This document shows positions 1 to 7,333 of a stretch of 14,788 nt of DNA, one piece after another. The translations under genes were made by a program, and so were the position numbers. The stretch comes from Natronohydrobacter sp. Its GTDB lineage: Bacteria; Pseudomonadota; Alphaproteobacteria; Rhodobacterales; Rhodobacteraceae. The first letter of the stretch is position 1. Every line of letters starts with the position of its first letter. The stretch is taken from NCBI GenBank assembly GCA_007117255.1, contig SKGU01000003.1, positions 1 through 14,788 on the forward strand, written 5' to 3'. The notes under the pieces were generated by a model that did no database searches, was not told where the DNA came from, and saw nothing but the letters and a program-made list of their open reading frames with translations.

Positions 1-173
1 GGGCAGCAGCCCCTGGCGCGCGTCTGGTCTACTGGAACATGATGGCCCCGCGCCGCGTCCCGCCGCACCTGTCTGCACGCGTGACGCGCCAGCGCGTGCT
101 CGAAGATGAGCTGAAAGCGCGCGACAAGGCGTTTTTCTATTCTGATTTCGTGATCGAGGAAGTTGTCGGGTGA
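1..173 (+). CDS. C-terminal fragment of a probable DUF3419 / BtaA-like protein (5' end outside window)
   Basis: Frame 3 is open from the window edge to the TGA at 171-173, giving 56 residues with no start in view. The fragment has a segment reading PGARLVYWNMMAPRR, then a charged helix, then ARDKAFFYSDFVIEEVV at the C-terminus. This pattern resembles the end of DUF3419 proteins, the family of BtaA, which transfers the 3-amino-3-carboxypropyl group of S-adenosylmethionine to diacylglycerol in betaine-lipid synthesis. The call rests on a short remembered pattern, so another methyltransferase-like fold is possible. Its stop overlaps the next gene's GTG by 4 nt (GTGA), so it heads a coupled operon with a lipid-kinase-like gene, which fits a lipid role. 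Confidence 0.45.
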   Translation, partial: AAAPGARLVYWNMMAPRRVPPHLSARVTRQRVLEDELKARDKAFFYSDFVIEEVVG

Positions 174-1495
174 GTGTCGCGGCGCAACTGGCCATCGCTT
201 TTGGCTCTGTTGCCTGCCTGTTGGTGCTGATGGCGCTGGTGCGCCGCCTTACAGTCAGCGCCGAAGTGAAGCGCAAGCTCGTGCATGTCGGCACGGGGAT
301 TTACGCGATGGGCTTGCCCTGGCTTTTCCCGGATCGCTGGCCGGTTTACATGATTGTCGGACTGACACTGGTGATGATGGTCATCATGCGCATGCCGCAG
401 ATTTCAGGGCGGTTGGGCGAGGCCGTGCACAGTGTCGAGCGCCGCTCTTATGGTGATTTCCTCTTGGCCATTTCGGTGGGGCTTTGCTTCTTTCTGGCTG
501 ACGGCGTGGCACTTCTTTATGTGCTGCCAATCGCAGTTCTGACGCTGGCCGATGCGGCAGCAGCGCTGGCGGGAACCGCTTATGGCACCCGCCGTTTCAA
601 GGTCGAACAGGGCGTCAAGAGTGTCGAAGGCACAGTGGTGTTTTTCGTGATCACGCTTCTGGTGGCCCTGATCTGCCTGATGTTCCTGTCGGATCTGCCG
701 CCCCTGAATATTCTGACACTTGCCCTTCTGGTCGCAGGCTTCGGCGCATTGGTCGAGGCGCAAAGCTGGCGAGGGTTTGACAACCTGTTTCTGCCGCTCG
801 GCTTGTTGGTTCTTCTGGAGGTTCACAGCCACAGCAACCTGTGGGAACTGGTTCCCATCGCCGTCATTTTCGCGCTGGCCATCATTGCCGCGCGTGCGGT
901 CGGGCCACGTTTTGGCCTGTCAACGCATGCTGCGCGGGTCTATGTCGTAGCGATATTCCTGATACTGGCCTCAGTGGAATTGCAAAACGCCATACTGCCC
1001 GCACTGGTGCTTGTGGCCTACCCCTGGGCCAATGCCCGCAACCCCGGTGGCGATGATTTCGGCGATCTGGACATGGTGGCAGGGCTGGCGCTGTTCAGTT
1101 TCGGCTGGCTGGCGCTGGGGAATGCTGTCGGCTGGAATGCAGTCCAGTTCTATGGTCTGACCGCAATGGGGCTGGTCATGGGCCTCAGCACGCTGGCGTT
1201 GCGGCACAAACTGATCTGGGTGCCGGTCATCGCGGCGGCGTTGCTGGGCGTCCGTCAGGTGGTCACGGGACTGAACCCACCGCATAGTTTATGGGCCGAA
1301 CCGCTTCTGGTGCTCGCCTGCCTCTGCCTTGCGCTCAGCGCTGTCGCCAGTGCAGCAATGCCCGGCCTGTTTTTCAGACATCGGGTGTTGAAACTGACCC
1401 TGATCGCCATGATCCTGCCACTGGCATATTTTGGCTTAGCCGTCATGGATCAGGGCGGCGCGCTCCCCCAGACGGAGGAAACCCATGACGATTGA
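170..1495 (+). CDS. Integral membrane CTP-dependent lipid kinase, dolichol/phytol kinase (phosphatidate cytidylyltransferase-like) family
   Basis: 441 residues, almost entirely hydrophobic, with about a dozen predicted membrane helices. The N-terminal half carries the family signatures: VKRKLVHVGTGIYAM near residues 33-47, an Asp in the ADAAAALAGTAYG stretch (D128), and GVKSVEGTVVFF near 148-159, the usual KS-EG motif. Relatives phosphorylate dolichol, phytol or diacylglycerol with CTP, or are labelled phosphatidate cytidylyltransferases. The substrate here cannot be told. The protein is longer than simple phytol kinases (about 220-300 residues), and the extra C-terminal half is more membrane helices without a motif I recognise. 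The start is GTG at 170, chosen because GAGGAA (156-161) sits 8 nt upstream and the codon overlaps the preceding stop. The stop overlaps the next gene by 11 nt. Confidence 0.75.
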   Translation: MSVAAQLAIAFGSVACLLVLMALVRRLTVSAEVKRKLVHVGTGIYAMGLPWLFPDRWPVYMIVGLTLVMMVIMRMPQISGRLGEAVHSVERRSYGDFLLAISVGLCFFLADGVALLYVLPIAVLTLADAAAALAGTAYGTRRFKVEQGVKSVEGTVVFFVITLLVALICLMFLSDLPPLNILTLALLVAGFGALVEAQSWRGFDNLFLPLGLLVLLEVHSHSNLWELVPIAVIFALAIIAARAVGPRFGLSTHAARVYVVAIFLILASVELQNAILPALVLVAYPWANARNPGGDDFGDLDMVAGLALFSFGWLALGNAVGWNAVQFYGLTAMGLVMGLSTLALRHKLIWVPVIAAALLGVRQVVTGLNPPHSLWAEPLLVLACLCLALSAVASAAMPGLFFRHRVLKLTLIAMILPLAYFGLAVMDQGGALPQTEETHDD

Positions 1496-2330
1496 GACAT
1501 TCAGGACTGAAGGCGCGTCCCTGACGCTGCATCTGACAGGGCCGGACTGGGACGGCACCCCCGCAGCAACACTTGGCAATGTGTCTTTCAAGGTGCCTCA
1601 GGCCGGAGAGGCGCTTCTGCAACAGGCGCTCGCACGGCTCCGTGATGCAGGCATGAACCGTGTCTTGGGGCCAATGGCGGGCGATACATGGCACAGCTAC
1701 CGCTTTGTCAGCGAAAGTGACGGAACGCCTGCCTTTCTGATGGAGCCTGTCAACCGCCCGCATGAGCCACTGATCTTTGCCGCTGCGGGGTTCCGCACTG
1801 TCTCGCGCTATTTCTCGGCACGCATGGCGTTGGATAACTACAATTCCACCCCCCTGCCCGCCCCCACCGATTTCACTGTCGAAACATGGGACGGCAAAGA
1901 CCCGGACGCCCTGTTCCGAGAGGTCTTCAAGCTGTCGTCCTTGGCCTTCGCGCAGAACGCGTTCTTTACACCGATCACCAAACCCGCGTTCCTTGAAATG
2001 TATAAACCCGTGATTCCCATGCTGAAGCGGGAGCTGATCTTTTTCGCGCGCAGACCAGACAGAACATTGGCAGGCTTCCTGTTTGCAATTCCGAACTATG
2101 CCGAAGGGTTGGAAACGAAAACCGTGATCCTGAAAACCTATGCAAGTTTCCTGCCCGGCGCAGGGCGGCATATGGTGCATGCCTGTCACGCCGCCGCCCG
2201 CGCAATGGGCTATGAAACAATGATCCATGCGCTGATCCATGACGATAATCGCTCTGCGACGCGCAGCCGTCAGGAAGGCGGGCAGGTGTTTCGGCGCTAT
2301 GAATTGCTTGGGCTGAAATGGGATGTCTGA
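1485..2330 (+). CDS. GNAT-fold N-acyltransferase
   Basis: 281 residues, soluble, no signal peptide. The stretch RVLGPMAGDTWHSYRFV (about 59-75) followed by PAFLMEPVN (82-90) and AAGFRTVSRYFSARM (100-114) is a recognisable GNAT-like pattern from a family often annotated only as N-acetyltransferase. The second half (about 125-281) may be another GNAT lobe, with GRHMVHACHAAARAMGYETMIHALI (227-251) resembling the acyl-CoA-binding helix and strand. The acceptor is unknown. ATG 1485 has a good GGAGGA at 1474-1479 and lies inside the end of the kinase gene (11-nt overlap). It overlaps the ligase gene by 8 nt, so all four genes should be co-translated. In that setting an acyl or aminoacyl transfer onto a lipid precursor is plausible, but this is inference. 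Confidence 0.7.
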   Translation: MTIETFRTEGASLTLHLTGPDWDGTPAATLGNVSFKVPQAGEALLQQALARLRDAGMNRVLGPMAGDTWHSYRFVSESDGTPAFLMEPVNRPHEPLIFAAAGFRTVSRYFSARMALDNYNSTPLPAPTDFTVETWDGKDPDALFREVFKLSSLAFAQNAFFTPITKPAFLEMYKPVIPMLKRELIFFARRPDRTLAGFLFAIPNYAEGLETKTVILKTYASFLPGAGRHMVHACHAAARAMGYETMIHALIHDDNRSATRSRQEGGQVFRRYELLGLKWDV

Positions 2331-3744
2331 TCTGCTGCGCGACTTTGCCATTGCAGTTCAGCGCGATCCTGACACGGTCGCACTGATCGACGGAAATGGG
2401 CGCGCGATCACGTTCAACGAGCTTGAAACCCGCCGCCAGAGTTTCGCGTCCGCGTGGCAGCGCAAAGGCATTGGTGCAGGCGACAGGGTTCTGTTGGCAA
2501 TGTCGGTGGATGCAGACCTTTATGCCGCGCTGGCCGCTCTCTGGACCCTTGGCGCCACAGCCGTTCTACCAGAACCGGCATTGGGACTTGCCGGGCTGCG
2601 CCACGCCGCACGCGTCACCAGACCACGCGCCTTTTGCAGCTCAGGTCTGTTCAGGCTGCTTCGTTGGGCCTTGCCCGAATTATGGGGATTGCGCCATCTG
2701 CGACCGAACCGGCAAAGCGCGCGCATTCCTGATATGCCACTACCCTCAGGCACGGATATTGCGTTGATCTCCTTCACATCGGGGACGACGGGGGCACCAA
2801 AGGCCATTCCGCGCAGCCATGATTTCCTCGCTGCACAGCATCGCGCGATCGCACCACTTCTGGACAGCTCACAACCCGAATGCGATCTGGTCGCATTTCC
2901 TGTTTTCGTGCTCATCAACATCGCCAACGGGCGCACATCGGTTTTACCAAACTGGAAAATGTCGCGCATTGATGCCCTCCAACCAGCACAGTTGCGCGAC
3001 TGGATGACAAAAAACCGCGTCACTCGCGCGCTTGTGCCGCCGTCACTATGCGAACTGCTCGTGCGGGCAGGTAGGAATGCAACGCTGCACACTGTTTTTA
3101 CCGGTGGTGGCCCAGTATTTCCCGAACTCGTCGACAGGATAAGCACCAAACACCCTGATCTGCGCCTGTGCTGCGTCTATGGCTCGACAGAGGCGGAACC
3201 GATCGCACATCTGGAAACCTCGGACATATCACCCGAAGACCGGAGCGCAATGAACGCAGGACAGGGGCTTCTGGTTGGCCACCTTGTTGCGGGGATAGAT
3301 TTGCGCATTCAAAACAACGAAATTCAGGTGGCCGGGGCGCATGTGAACAGCGGCTATCTCGATCCCACCCATGATGCAGAAAACAAGGTACATGAGGCAA
3401 AAACAATATGGCACCGCACCGGTGATGCGGGCCGTCTGGATACAAAAGGCCGTCTTTGGTTGCTGGGGCGTATGGGCACCGATGTGAAAATCGGCGGTCA
3501 CATGCGCTACCCCTTCACGGTCGAGGTTGCAGCGCGCCAGTGGCCCGGTGTGCGGCATTGCGCCCTGATCGCCATCAACGATGCAGCTTGCCTTGCCATC
3601 GAAGGTGACAGCACACAATTCTCACTGTGGCAAAAGCACGCCGCAGTATTTGGCATCGAACATGTCATGCCTATCGGAACCATGCCCCTCGACAAGCGCC
3701 ATCGTTCGAAAATCGATCGCACAGCATTGCGCAGGCTGTTGTGA
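2323..3744 (+). CDS. AMP-forming acyl-CoA synthetase / acid ligase, OleC-like (ANL superfamily)
   Basis: 473 residues with the full set of ANL adenylation motifs. The P-loop A3 is FTSGTTGAPKAIPRSH (151-166); A5 is VYGSTEAEP (285-293); A7 is HRTGDAGRLDTKGRLWLLGR (364-383); A8 is GTDVKIGGHMRYPF (385-398); the C-terminal lysine motif is PLDKRHRSKIDR (455-466), with K463 the likely catalytic lysine. The FPVFVLINIANGRTSVLPN segment (192-210) resembles the corresponding segment of OleC-type ligases, which activate long-chain acids or beta-hydroxy acids with ATP. It is slightly short compared with acyl-CoA synthetases of 500-550 residues. ATG 2323 lies inside the GNAT gene and has no strong ribosome site of its own, which suggests translational coupling. 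The substrate is unknown; no oleA, oleB or oleD partner is visible here. Confidence 0.8.
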   Translation: MSDLLRDFAIAVQRDPDTVALIDGNGRAITFNELETRRQSFASAWQRKGIGAGDRVLLAMSVDADLYAALAALWTLGATAVLPEPALGLAGLRHAARVTRPRAFCSSGLFRLLRWALPELWGLRHLRPNRQSARIPDMPLPSGTDIALISFTSGTTGAPKAIPRSHDFLAAQHRAIAPLLDSSQPECDLVAFPVFVLINIANGRTSVLPNWKMSRIDALQPAQLRDWMTKNRVTRALVPPSLCELLVRAGRNATLHTVFTGGGPVFPELVDRISTKHPDLRLCCVYGSTEAEPIAHLETSDISPEDRSAMNAGQGLLVGHLVAGIDLRIQNNEIQVAGAHVNSGYLDPTHDAENKVHEAKTIWHRTGDAGRLDTKGRLWLLGRMGTDVKIGGHMRYPFTVEVAARQWPGVRHCALIAINDAACLAIEGDSTQFSLWQKHAAVFGIEHVMPIGTMPLDKRHRSKIDRTALRRLL

Positions 3745-3909
3745 CGGGCCGAACGCTTGGCGGTGCGGCGGATAACGGGATACAACCTTTCGGTGGTGTC
3801 ATGTTATGTCGCGGTCTACTTGCGCCATCAGAAATCGCGGGATATCCTGCAGGTCAGTTGTGAACTTTTTGCGCCCGTGCAGGGTCTTTCGTCGAAATGG
3901 AACTGCGAG

Positions 3910-5340
3910 ATGTTGAGCGAGCGCGATGAAAGACCGGATGCGTCCCAGATTGAAACGCTGGAAAAAACCGACACGCCGGATCAACTTGAACGCGATCAGG
4001 CGCGGTATCGGCGGATTATTGCACAAATGCCAGCAGGGCTTGTGGAAACGGATGCGCATGGCCGTATCGTTCTGGTCAATCCCCATTGGTGTGACATGCT
4101 GGGCTACAGCGAAGCGGATTTGCTCGACAGGACGATCTGGGATCTGACCCACCCCGAAAGCCTTGACGCAACACGGCAGACCGTTGCTGCCCTCGCAACC
4201 GGCACAGACCAGGCACATCTGGAAAAACAGTATATTCGCAGCGATGGGACACGCGTTTTCGCCAGCAGTTCGGTCTCGGCGCTGCGCGATGCATCCGGGC
4301 AGTTTCTGGGCGTTTCCGCAATCGTCATGGATATCTCTGACAGGCTGGAAACCGAATCAAAGCTGCGCGAAAGTGAATCGCGCATGCGCCAGATTCTCGA
4401 CAATGCCAATTCACTGATTGGCGTTCTAGATGTCGACGGCACATTGATCGAGGCCAACCGCCCCGCGCTGGAGCTTGGCGGCCTGTCTCGCGAGGACGTG
4501 ATCGGACGCAAGTTCTGGGACTGTTTCTGGTGGTCACATGACGCGGACGAGGTTGCACGCCTGAAAGATGCCATTGCTGCCGCCGCACTGGGCCAGACGC
4601 AGCGCTATGACGCTGTTGCACGCACCCGCGACAACGGGCGGCTGGCGATTGATTTCAGCCTATCGCCAGTTCTGGGCGAAGATGGTCAAGTTCTGTGCCT
4701 TGTGCCTTCGGGTTTCGATATTTCGGCACGCAAGCACAGCGAAGAACGCCTGGCTTTCGCAATGCGCGAGGTGAATCACCGCTCGAAGAACTTGCTCGCT
4801 GTCGTGCAATCCATGCTGCGCCAGATGCGGCCCAGTGATGTTTCTGAATTTGTCCGCGATTTCGGGGGCAGGCTTCGGGCATTATCCGCCTGTCAGGATT
4901 TGCTGGTACAGTCCCCGTCCGAAACTCCGGATCTCGAAAGCCTGTTTCTGGCACAACTTGCGCATCTCGAAATCAGCGTCACAAAACGATTGCATCTGAA
5001 TGGGCCCACGCTGGATGTAACCCCGGAAGCCGCGCAGAGCCTTGGCATGGCCATTTATGAACTTGCCACCAATGCCGCGAAATATGGTGCCTTGCTGAAT
5101 CCCGAAGGGCGTGTTGCCATAGAATGGAAAATCACTGGGAACGAAGGTGACCGTTTGCAGTTAATCTGGCGCGAAACCGGTGGTCCGCGCATTTCCGCAC
5201 CGCAGCGCAAGGGCTTTGGATCGGTTGTGCTCGAAGACATGCTGGCGATGGCCCTTTCGGCCCAAACCGAGATCATGTTCCACGAAACCGGTGTCCAATG
5301 GCAACTGGACGGCCCGCTCAATCAGATTGCCGCGCGCTGA
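3910..5340 (+). CDS. Cytosolic PAS-PAS sensor histidine kinase, HWE family
   Basis: 476 residues from ATG 3910. Order: short charged N-terminus; PAS domain 1 (about 30-145, with QMPAGLVETDAHGRIVLVNP and MLGYSEADLL); PAS domain 2 (about 155-275, with ILDNANSLIGVLDVDGTLIEAN); then an HWE kinase core. In the core the H-box is REVNHRSKNLLAVVQ with H290 as phospho-acceptor, the N-box is YELATNAAKYGAL with N388, and WRETGGP near 420 carries the Trp-x-Glu that names the family. No membrane helix, so it senses inside the cell. The frame stays open back to 3757, but those 51 residues look non-native and domain 1 starts after M52, so I place the start at 3910; upstream signals are weak. HWE kinases often feed the PhyR stress pathway, and phyR lies 2 kb away, but a direct link is inference. 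Confidence 0.85.
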   Translation: MLSERDERPDASQIETLEKTDTPDQLERDQARYRRIIAQMPAGLVETDAHGRIVLVNPHWCDMLGYSEADLLDRTIWDLTHPESLDATRQTVAALATGTDQAHLEKQYIRSDGTRVFASSSVSALRDASGQFLGVSAIVMDISDRLETESKLRESESRMRQILDNANSLIGVLDVDGTLIEANRPALELGGLSREDVIGRKFWDCFWWSHDADEVARLKDAIAAAALGQTQRYDAVARTRDNGRLAIDFSLSPVLGEDGQVLCLVPSGFDISARKHSEERLAFAMREVNHRSKNLLAVVQSMLRQMRPSDVSEFVRDFGGRLRALSACQDLLVQSPSETPDLESLFLAQLAHLEISVTKRLHLNGPTLDVTPEAAQSLGMAIYELATNAAKYGALLNPEGRVAIEWKITGNEGDRLQLIWRETGGPRISAPQRKGFGSVVLEDMLAMALSAQTEIMFHETGVQWQLDGPLNQIAAR

Positions 5341-5427
5341 CGCCACGTTACCTATGTCATAGTTTATAGCCCGGCACCTTGTAACCTGCACAAGTATGAG
5401 TCTTGCAGGAACGAGGTGGCGAGGCAC

Positions 5428-5808
5428 ATGACGAATTCTTTTCTGGTTTGCGTGAATTTTGCATTGGTTGCGAAAGACGTTACCGCAACCCTTCAACAAA
5501 ACGGCATGGGCAAGCCCCTGATCGCCACAACGCAGCCAGAGGCGATCGTAAAACTGCAAGCGCTGGGGCATGATGATGTCTTGCGAATTGCCGTCGTCCA
5601 GATGCAACCTGAACTCTTTGCCGCAAGCCCGTTGAGTATCGCCCTCAAATCACTTTGTGTGCCGGTTATTCTGCTGGTCGATGGCCCAGTGCCAGAAGCG
5701 GCCGATCAGGTCTGCCCGGTCCTGCCCCTACCCTTTTTTACCGAAGACCTGGAACGCATGCTGACAGGGCTTTCATTACTGTCACAACAGCGGCCTGTCA
5801 GGGGGTAG
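5428..5808 (+). CDS. Small receiver-like (pseudo-receiver) protein
   Basis: 126 residues from ATG 5428; an in-frame GTG at 5416 would add 4. The length and alternating strand/helix pattern fit a single CheY-like receiver domain, but the catalytic residues are missing. Where a receiver has its phospho-accepting Asp the protein reads IAVVQMQPELF; the Thr/Ser position falls in VPVILLVDG; and the usual Lys-Pro reads LPLPFF. I therefore infer a non-phosphorylatable receiver fold, though an unrelated small alpha/beta protein is possible. It lies 87 nt downstream of the HWE kinase on the same strand and could be its protein-binding partner. GAGG sits very close upstream of ATG 5428. Its last 27 nt overlap the end of the convergent Crp/Fnr gene. 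Confidence 0.6.
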   Translation: MTNSFLVCVNFALVAKDVTATLQQNGMGKPLIATTQPEAIVKLQALGHDDVLRIAVVQMQPELFAASPLSIALKSLCVPVILLVDGPVPEAADQVCPVLPLPFFTEDLERMLTGLSLLSQQRPVRG

Positions 5809-6504
5809 CGCGCAATCGGTCAATGCCAGTTCGGCCAGTGCGGGCGCATCCACCAGACGCAAAGACCCCTTCTCCCAGATTGCAAATCGTCGCAAACGCG
5901 CCAGTGTCTTGTTGGTATGCACCAATGACAGCCCCATTGCATCGGCCAGATCGCGCTGCCTGAATGGAAACGGCACAGCGCCATTCGGCAGCGCCAACCC
6001 AACCGCCGACAGGCGGTTGTAGATCTTCAGAAGCGCCCAGGCCATGCGTTGCAATGCCGTGCGCTGGCCAAGAGTCGCGATTGTCTCGCCCAGAAAATGC
6101 TCTTCGGCGGCGGCAATCCAGGTCAGCGCATAGGCCCGTTGGGGGCTGTTACGGTAAAGTTCGTGCAACTTGCGTTTTTCAAAGCGACACAGCACCATCG
6201 GGCTTGCAGCAATTGCAGAATTCGCAGCCGCCCCGGAAAGCATCGCCTGAAGCCCCACAACATCGCCTGGAAAGATGAAATTCACCACCTGCCGTTCGCC
6301 GTTGGGCAGGTGCTTCACACGCACCCCCTGACCCTCGCGGGCAGTATAGAAATACTCGGTTTCATCACCTTCGTGATACAGTGCCACGCCCGGCGCGACA
6401 TGCACATCGCCTGCGCGAAACATCATCATGAAATCGACCTCTTCAGCACTGAATGGCAAAAAGAGGTCTTGCTGGCGCAGGGGGCATGTCTGACATGGAT
6501 GCAT
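5782..6504 (-). CDS. Crp/Fnr-family transcriptional regulator
   Basis: 240 residues. A cyclic-nucleotide-binding-like beta roll covers about 20-115 (GVALYHEGDETEYFYTAREG, then NFIFPGDVVGLQAML), then the long dimerisation helix (about 120-165) and a helix-turn-helix at 181-206 (FRQRDLADAMGLSLVHTNKTLARLRR), the Crp_HTH pattern. The N-terminus begins MHPCQTCPLR. Two cysteines (C4, C7) sit where Fnr proteins have their iron-sulfur cluster ligands, and a third (C106, VLCRF) lies in the beta roll near the position of the distal Fnr ligand. A fourth N-terminal ligand is missing, so a classical 4Fe-4S oxygen sensor is uncertain. It is not a cAMP receptor by any motif I can see. No strong ribosome site precedes the ATG. 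It is convergent with the receiver-like gene, overlapping by 27 nt. Confidence 0.85.
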   Translation of the reverse strand: MHPCQTCPLRQQDLFLPFSAEEVDFMMMFRAGDVHVAPGVALYHEGDETEYFYTAREGQGVRVKHLPNGERQVVNFIFPGDVVGLQAMLSGAAANSAIAASPMVLCRFEKRKLHELYRNSPQRAYALTWIAAAEEHFLGETIATLGQRTALQRMAWALLKIYNRLSAVGLALPNGAVPFPFRQRDLADAMGLSLVHTNKTLARLRRFAIWEKGSLRLVDAPALAELALTDCALPPDRPLL

Positions 6505-6536
6505 CTGGAAAACCGCAAATGAAAAACATGGGAATA

Positions 6537-6560
6537 ATGGGCGCGCAAGCGCGCGCCCAT
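6537..6560 (-). terminator. GC-rich hairpin downstream of the DUF2383 gene
   Basis: A perfect 10-bp stem (ATGGGCGCGC at 6537-6546, GCGCGCCCAT at 6551-6560) with a 4-nt loop AAGC lies 9 nt past the DUF2383 stop and 32 nt before the Crp/Fnr start. On the - strand it is followed only by a broken T-rich stretch (TTATTCCCATGTTTTTC), so termination may be incomplete. On the + strand there is no T-tract. It most likely ends the DUF1328-DUF2383 transcript. Confidence 0.6.
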
Positions 6561-6568
6561 CTGTGTGG

Positions 6569-7075
6569 TCAGTCAGCGTGTTTCACCAGCAAACCATCGA
6601 TCTCTGTCATATGCCGCGTCAGCATGGCATTGGCCTCGACAGTTTGCCCGGTCTCGCGGGCGTCCGAATATGCGTCAAGCACATGCTTTTCGCCCTCCTT
6701 GACCCGATCCATGACAGAGGCATCAACGTCCTCGAACCAAGACCGCGCCTCTATCACCGCACGGTTGACAGCACCAAAGAATGTGCCTTGCTCAGACCCC
6801 GTGCGCCCAGCACGTTCCAGATACTCCGCCAACTCTCGATGGTGCGCGCGATGCATCGCCAGAAAAGCTTCTGCAACCGGGCGAAAAGACGGCTCGGCCT
6901 TCTCCGCCAACTTGTCAAAACCTTCGACCACATCTGCAACTCGCTTATGCGCCTCTGCGATCTTGTCAAGTCGCTCTTCATTCGGGTCCACCGGCTGCGC
7001 GCCGCGGTCCTTGACCTCACCAGGCGATGCGCCAGCAAAGTCAGAATGTAAGTTTTCGATGTCTTTGGTATTCAT
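6569..7075 (-). CDS. PA2169-type four-helix-bundle protein (DUF2383, ferritin-like)
   Basis: 168 residues, soluble and highly charged, predicted all helical. The core (about 35-165) has long amphipathic helices with scattered Glu and His: AEAFLAMHRAHHRELAEYLERAG (68-90), an EARSWFEDVDASVMDRVKEGEKHVLDAY region (109-136), and a C-terminal MLTRHMTEIDGLL (151-163). This is the DUF2383 pattern, a ferritin/bacterioferritin-like helical bundle annotated as PA2169 family. Metal binding is suggested by the fold but is not shown by a clear di-iron motif. AAGGAGC lies just upstream of the ATG. It is 35 nt behind the DUF1328 gene and shares its EcfG-type promoter, so it should be a general stress protein. 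Function beyond that is unknown. Confidence 0.75.
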   Translation of the reverse strand: MNTKDIENLHSDFAGASPGEVKDRGAQPVDPNEERLDKIAEAHKRVADVVEGFDKLAEKAEPSFRPVAEAFLAMHRAHHRELAEYLERAGRTGSEQGTFFGAVNRAVIEARSWFEDVDASVMDRVKEGEKHVLDAYSDARETGQTVEANAMLTRHMTEIDGLLVKHAD

Positions 7076-7110
7076 CGGATGCTCCTTTCATTCGGGTCGA
7101 TCTGCGTCAG

Positions 7111-7284
7111 TCACACAGGTGGACGTCCCCGCACAGCGCGGGCAATCATTGCCACTAGGAACAGAACAACAAAGATCACGAACAGGATTTGCGCGATCGA
7201 GGATGCCGCCCCCGCAATTCCGGTGAATCCAAGCGCTGCGGCGATCAGTGCCACGATGAGAAATGTCAAAGCCCAACCAAGCAT
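7111..7284 (-). CDS. DUF1328 small membrane protein (YtjA family)
   Basis: 57 residues with two hydrophobic helices (about 3-24 and 29-50) and a short basic tail, ARAVRGRPPV. The start MLGWALTFLIVALIAAALGF and the glycine-rich turn TGIAGAAS are characteristic of DUF1328, a family of tiny inner-membrane proteins of unknown biochemical role that is often stress-induced in Proteobacteria. ATG 7284 was chosen over upstream in-frame codons because AAGGAAG stands a few bases before it and the family always begins at this point. It is the first gene of a two-gene unit with the DUF2383 protein. A perfect EcfG promoter lies about 50 nt upstream, so control by the general stress sigma factor is strongly suggested. 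Confidence 0.85.
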   Translation of the reverse strand: MLGWALTFLIVALIAAALGFTGIAGAASSIAQILFVIFVVLFLVAMIARAVRGRPPV

Positions 7285-7300
7285 GAGTCTTCCTTTCATT

Positions 7301-7328
7301 TGCAATGTCGCAATTCGCGACGGTTGCA
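7301..7328 (-). other. Imperfect stem-loop in the DUF1328 leader
   Basis: TGCAA (7301-7305) and GTCGC (7307-7311) pair with GCGAC (7317-7321) and TTGCA (7324-7328), leaving a 5-nt loop and an unpaired 1-nt/2-nt interruption between the stems. The expected transcript start from the EcfG promoter falls near 7327, so the hairpin would form at the very 5' end of the mRNA, just before the ribosome site. It could stabilise the message or be an operator, or it may be chance. Confidence 0.35.
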
Positions 7329-7333
7329 GACAC

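Noticed and set aside
1443..2351. Long - strand open frame (302 codons) opposite the GNAT gene
   Set aside because: It mirrors a clearly coding + strand gene, gives a Cys-, His- and Gln-rich sequence without any recognisable domain, and has no ribosome site or promoter.
3861..3890. TGAAC with a CTTTC-like -10 before the HWE kinase, considered as an EcfG promoter
   Set aside because: The -35 lacks its first G and no GTT stands at the 16- or 17-nt spacing.
3757..3909. Open N-terminal extension of the HWE kinase (51 codons)
   Set aside because: The residues look like translated intergenic DNA, no ribosome site is seen at the upstream start, and the first PAS domain begins after M52, so the start was moved to 3910.
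5408..5432. GGAAC before the receiver-like gene, considered as an EcfG promoter
   Set aside because: The positions 16 or 17 nt downstream read TGAC or GACG, not CGTT, and would lie inside the coding region.
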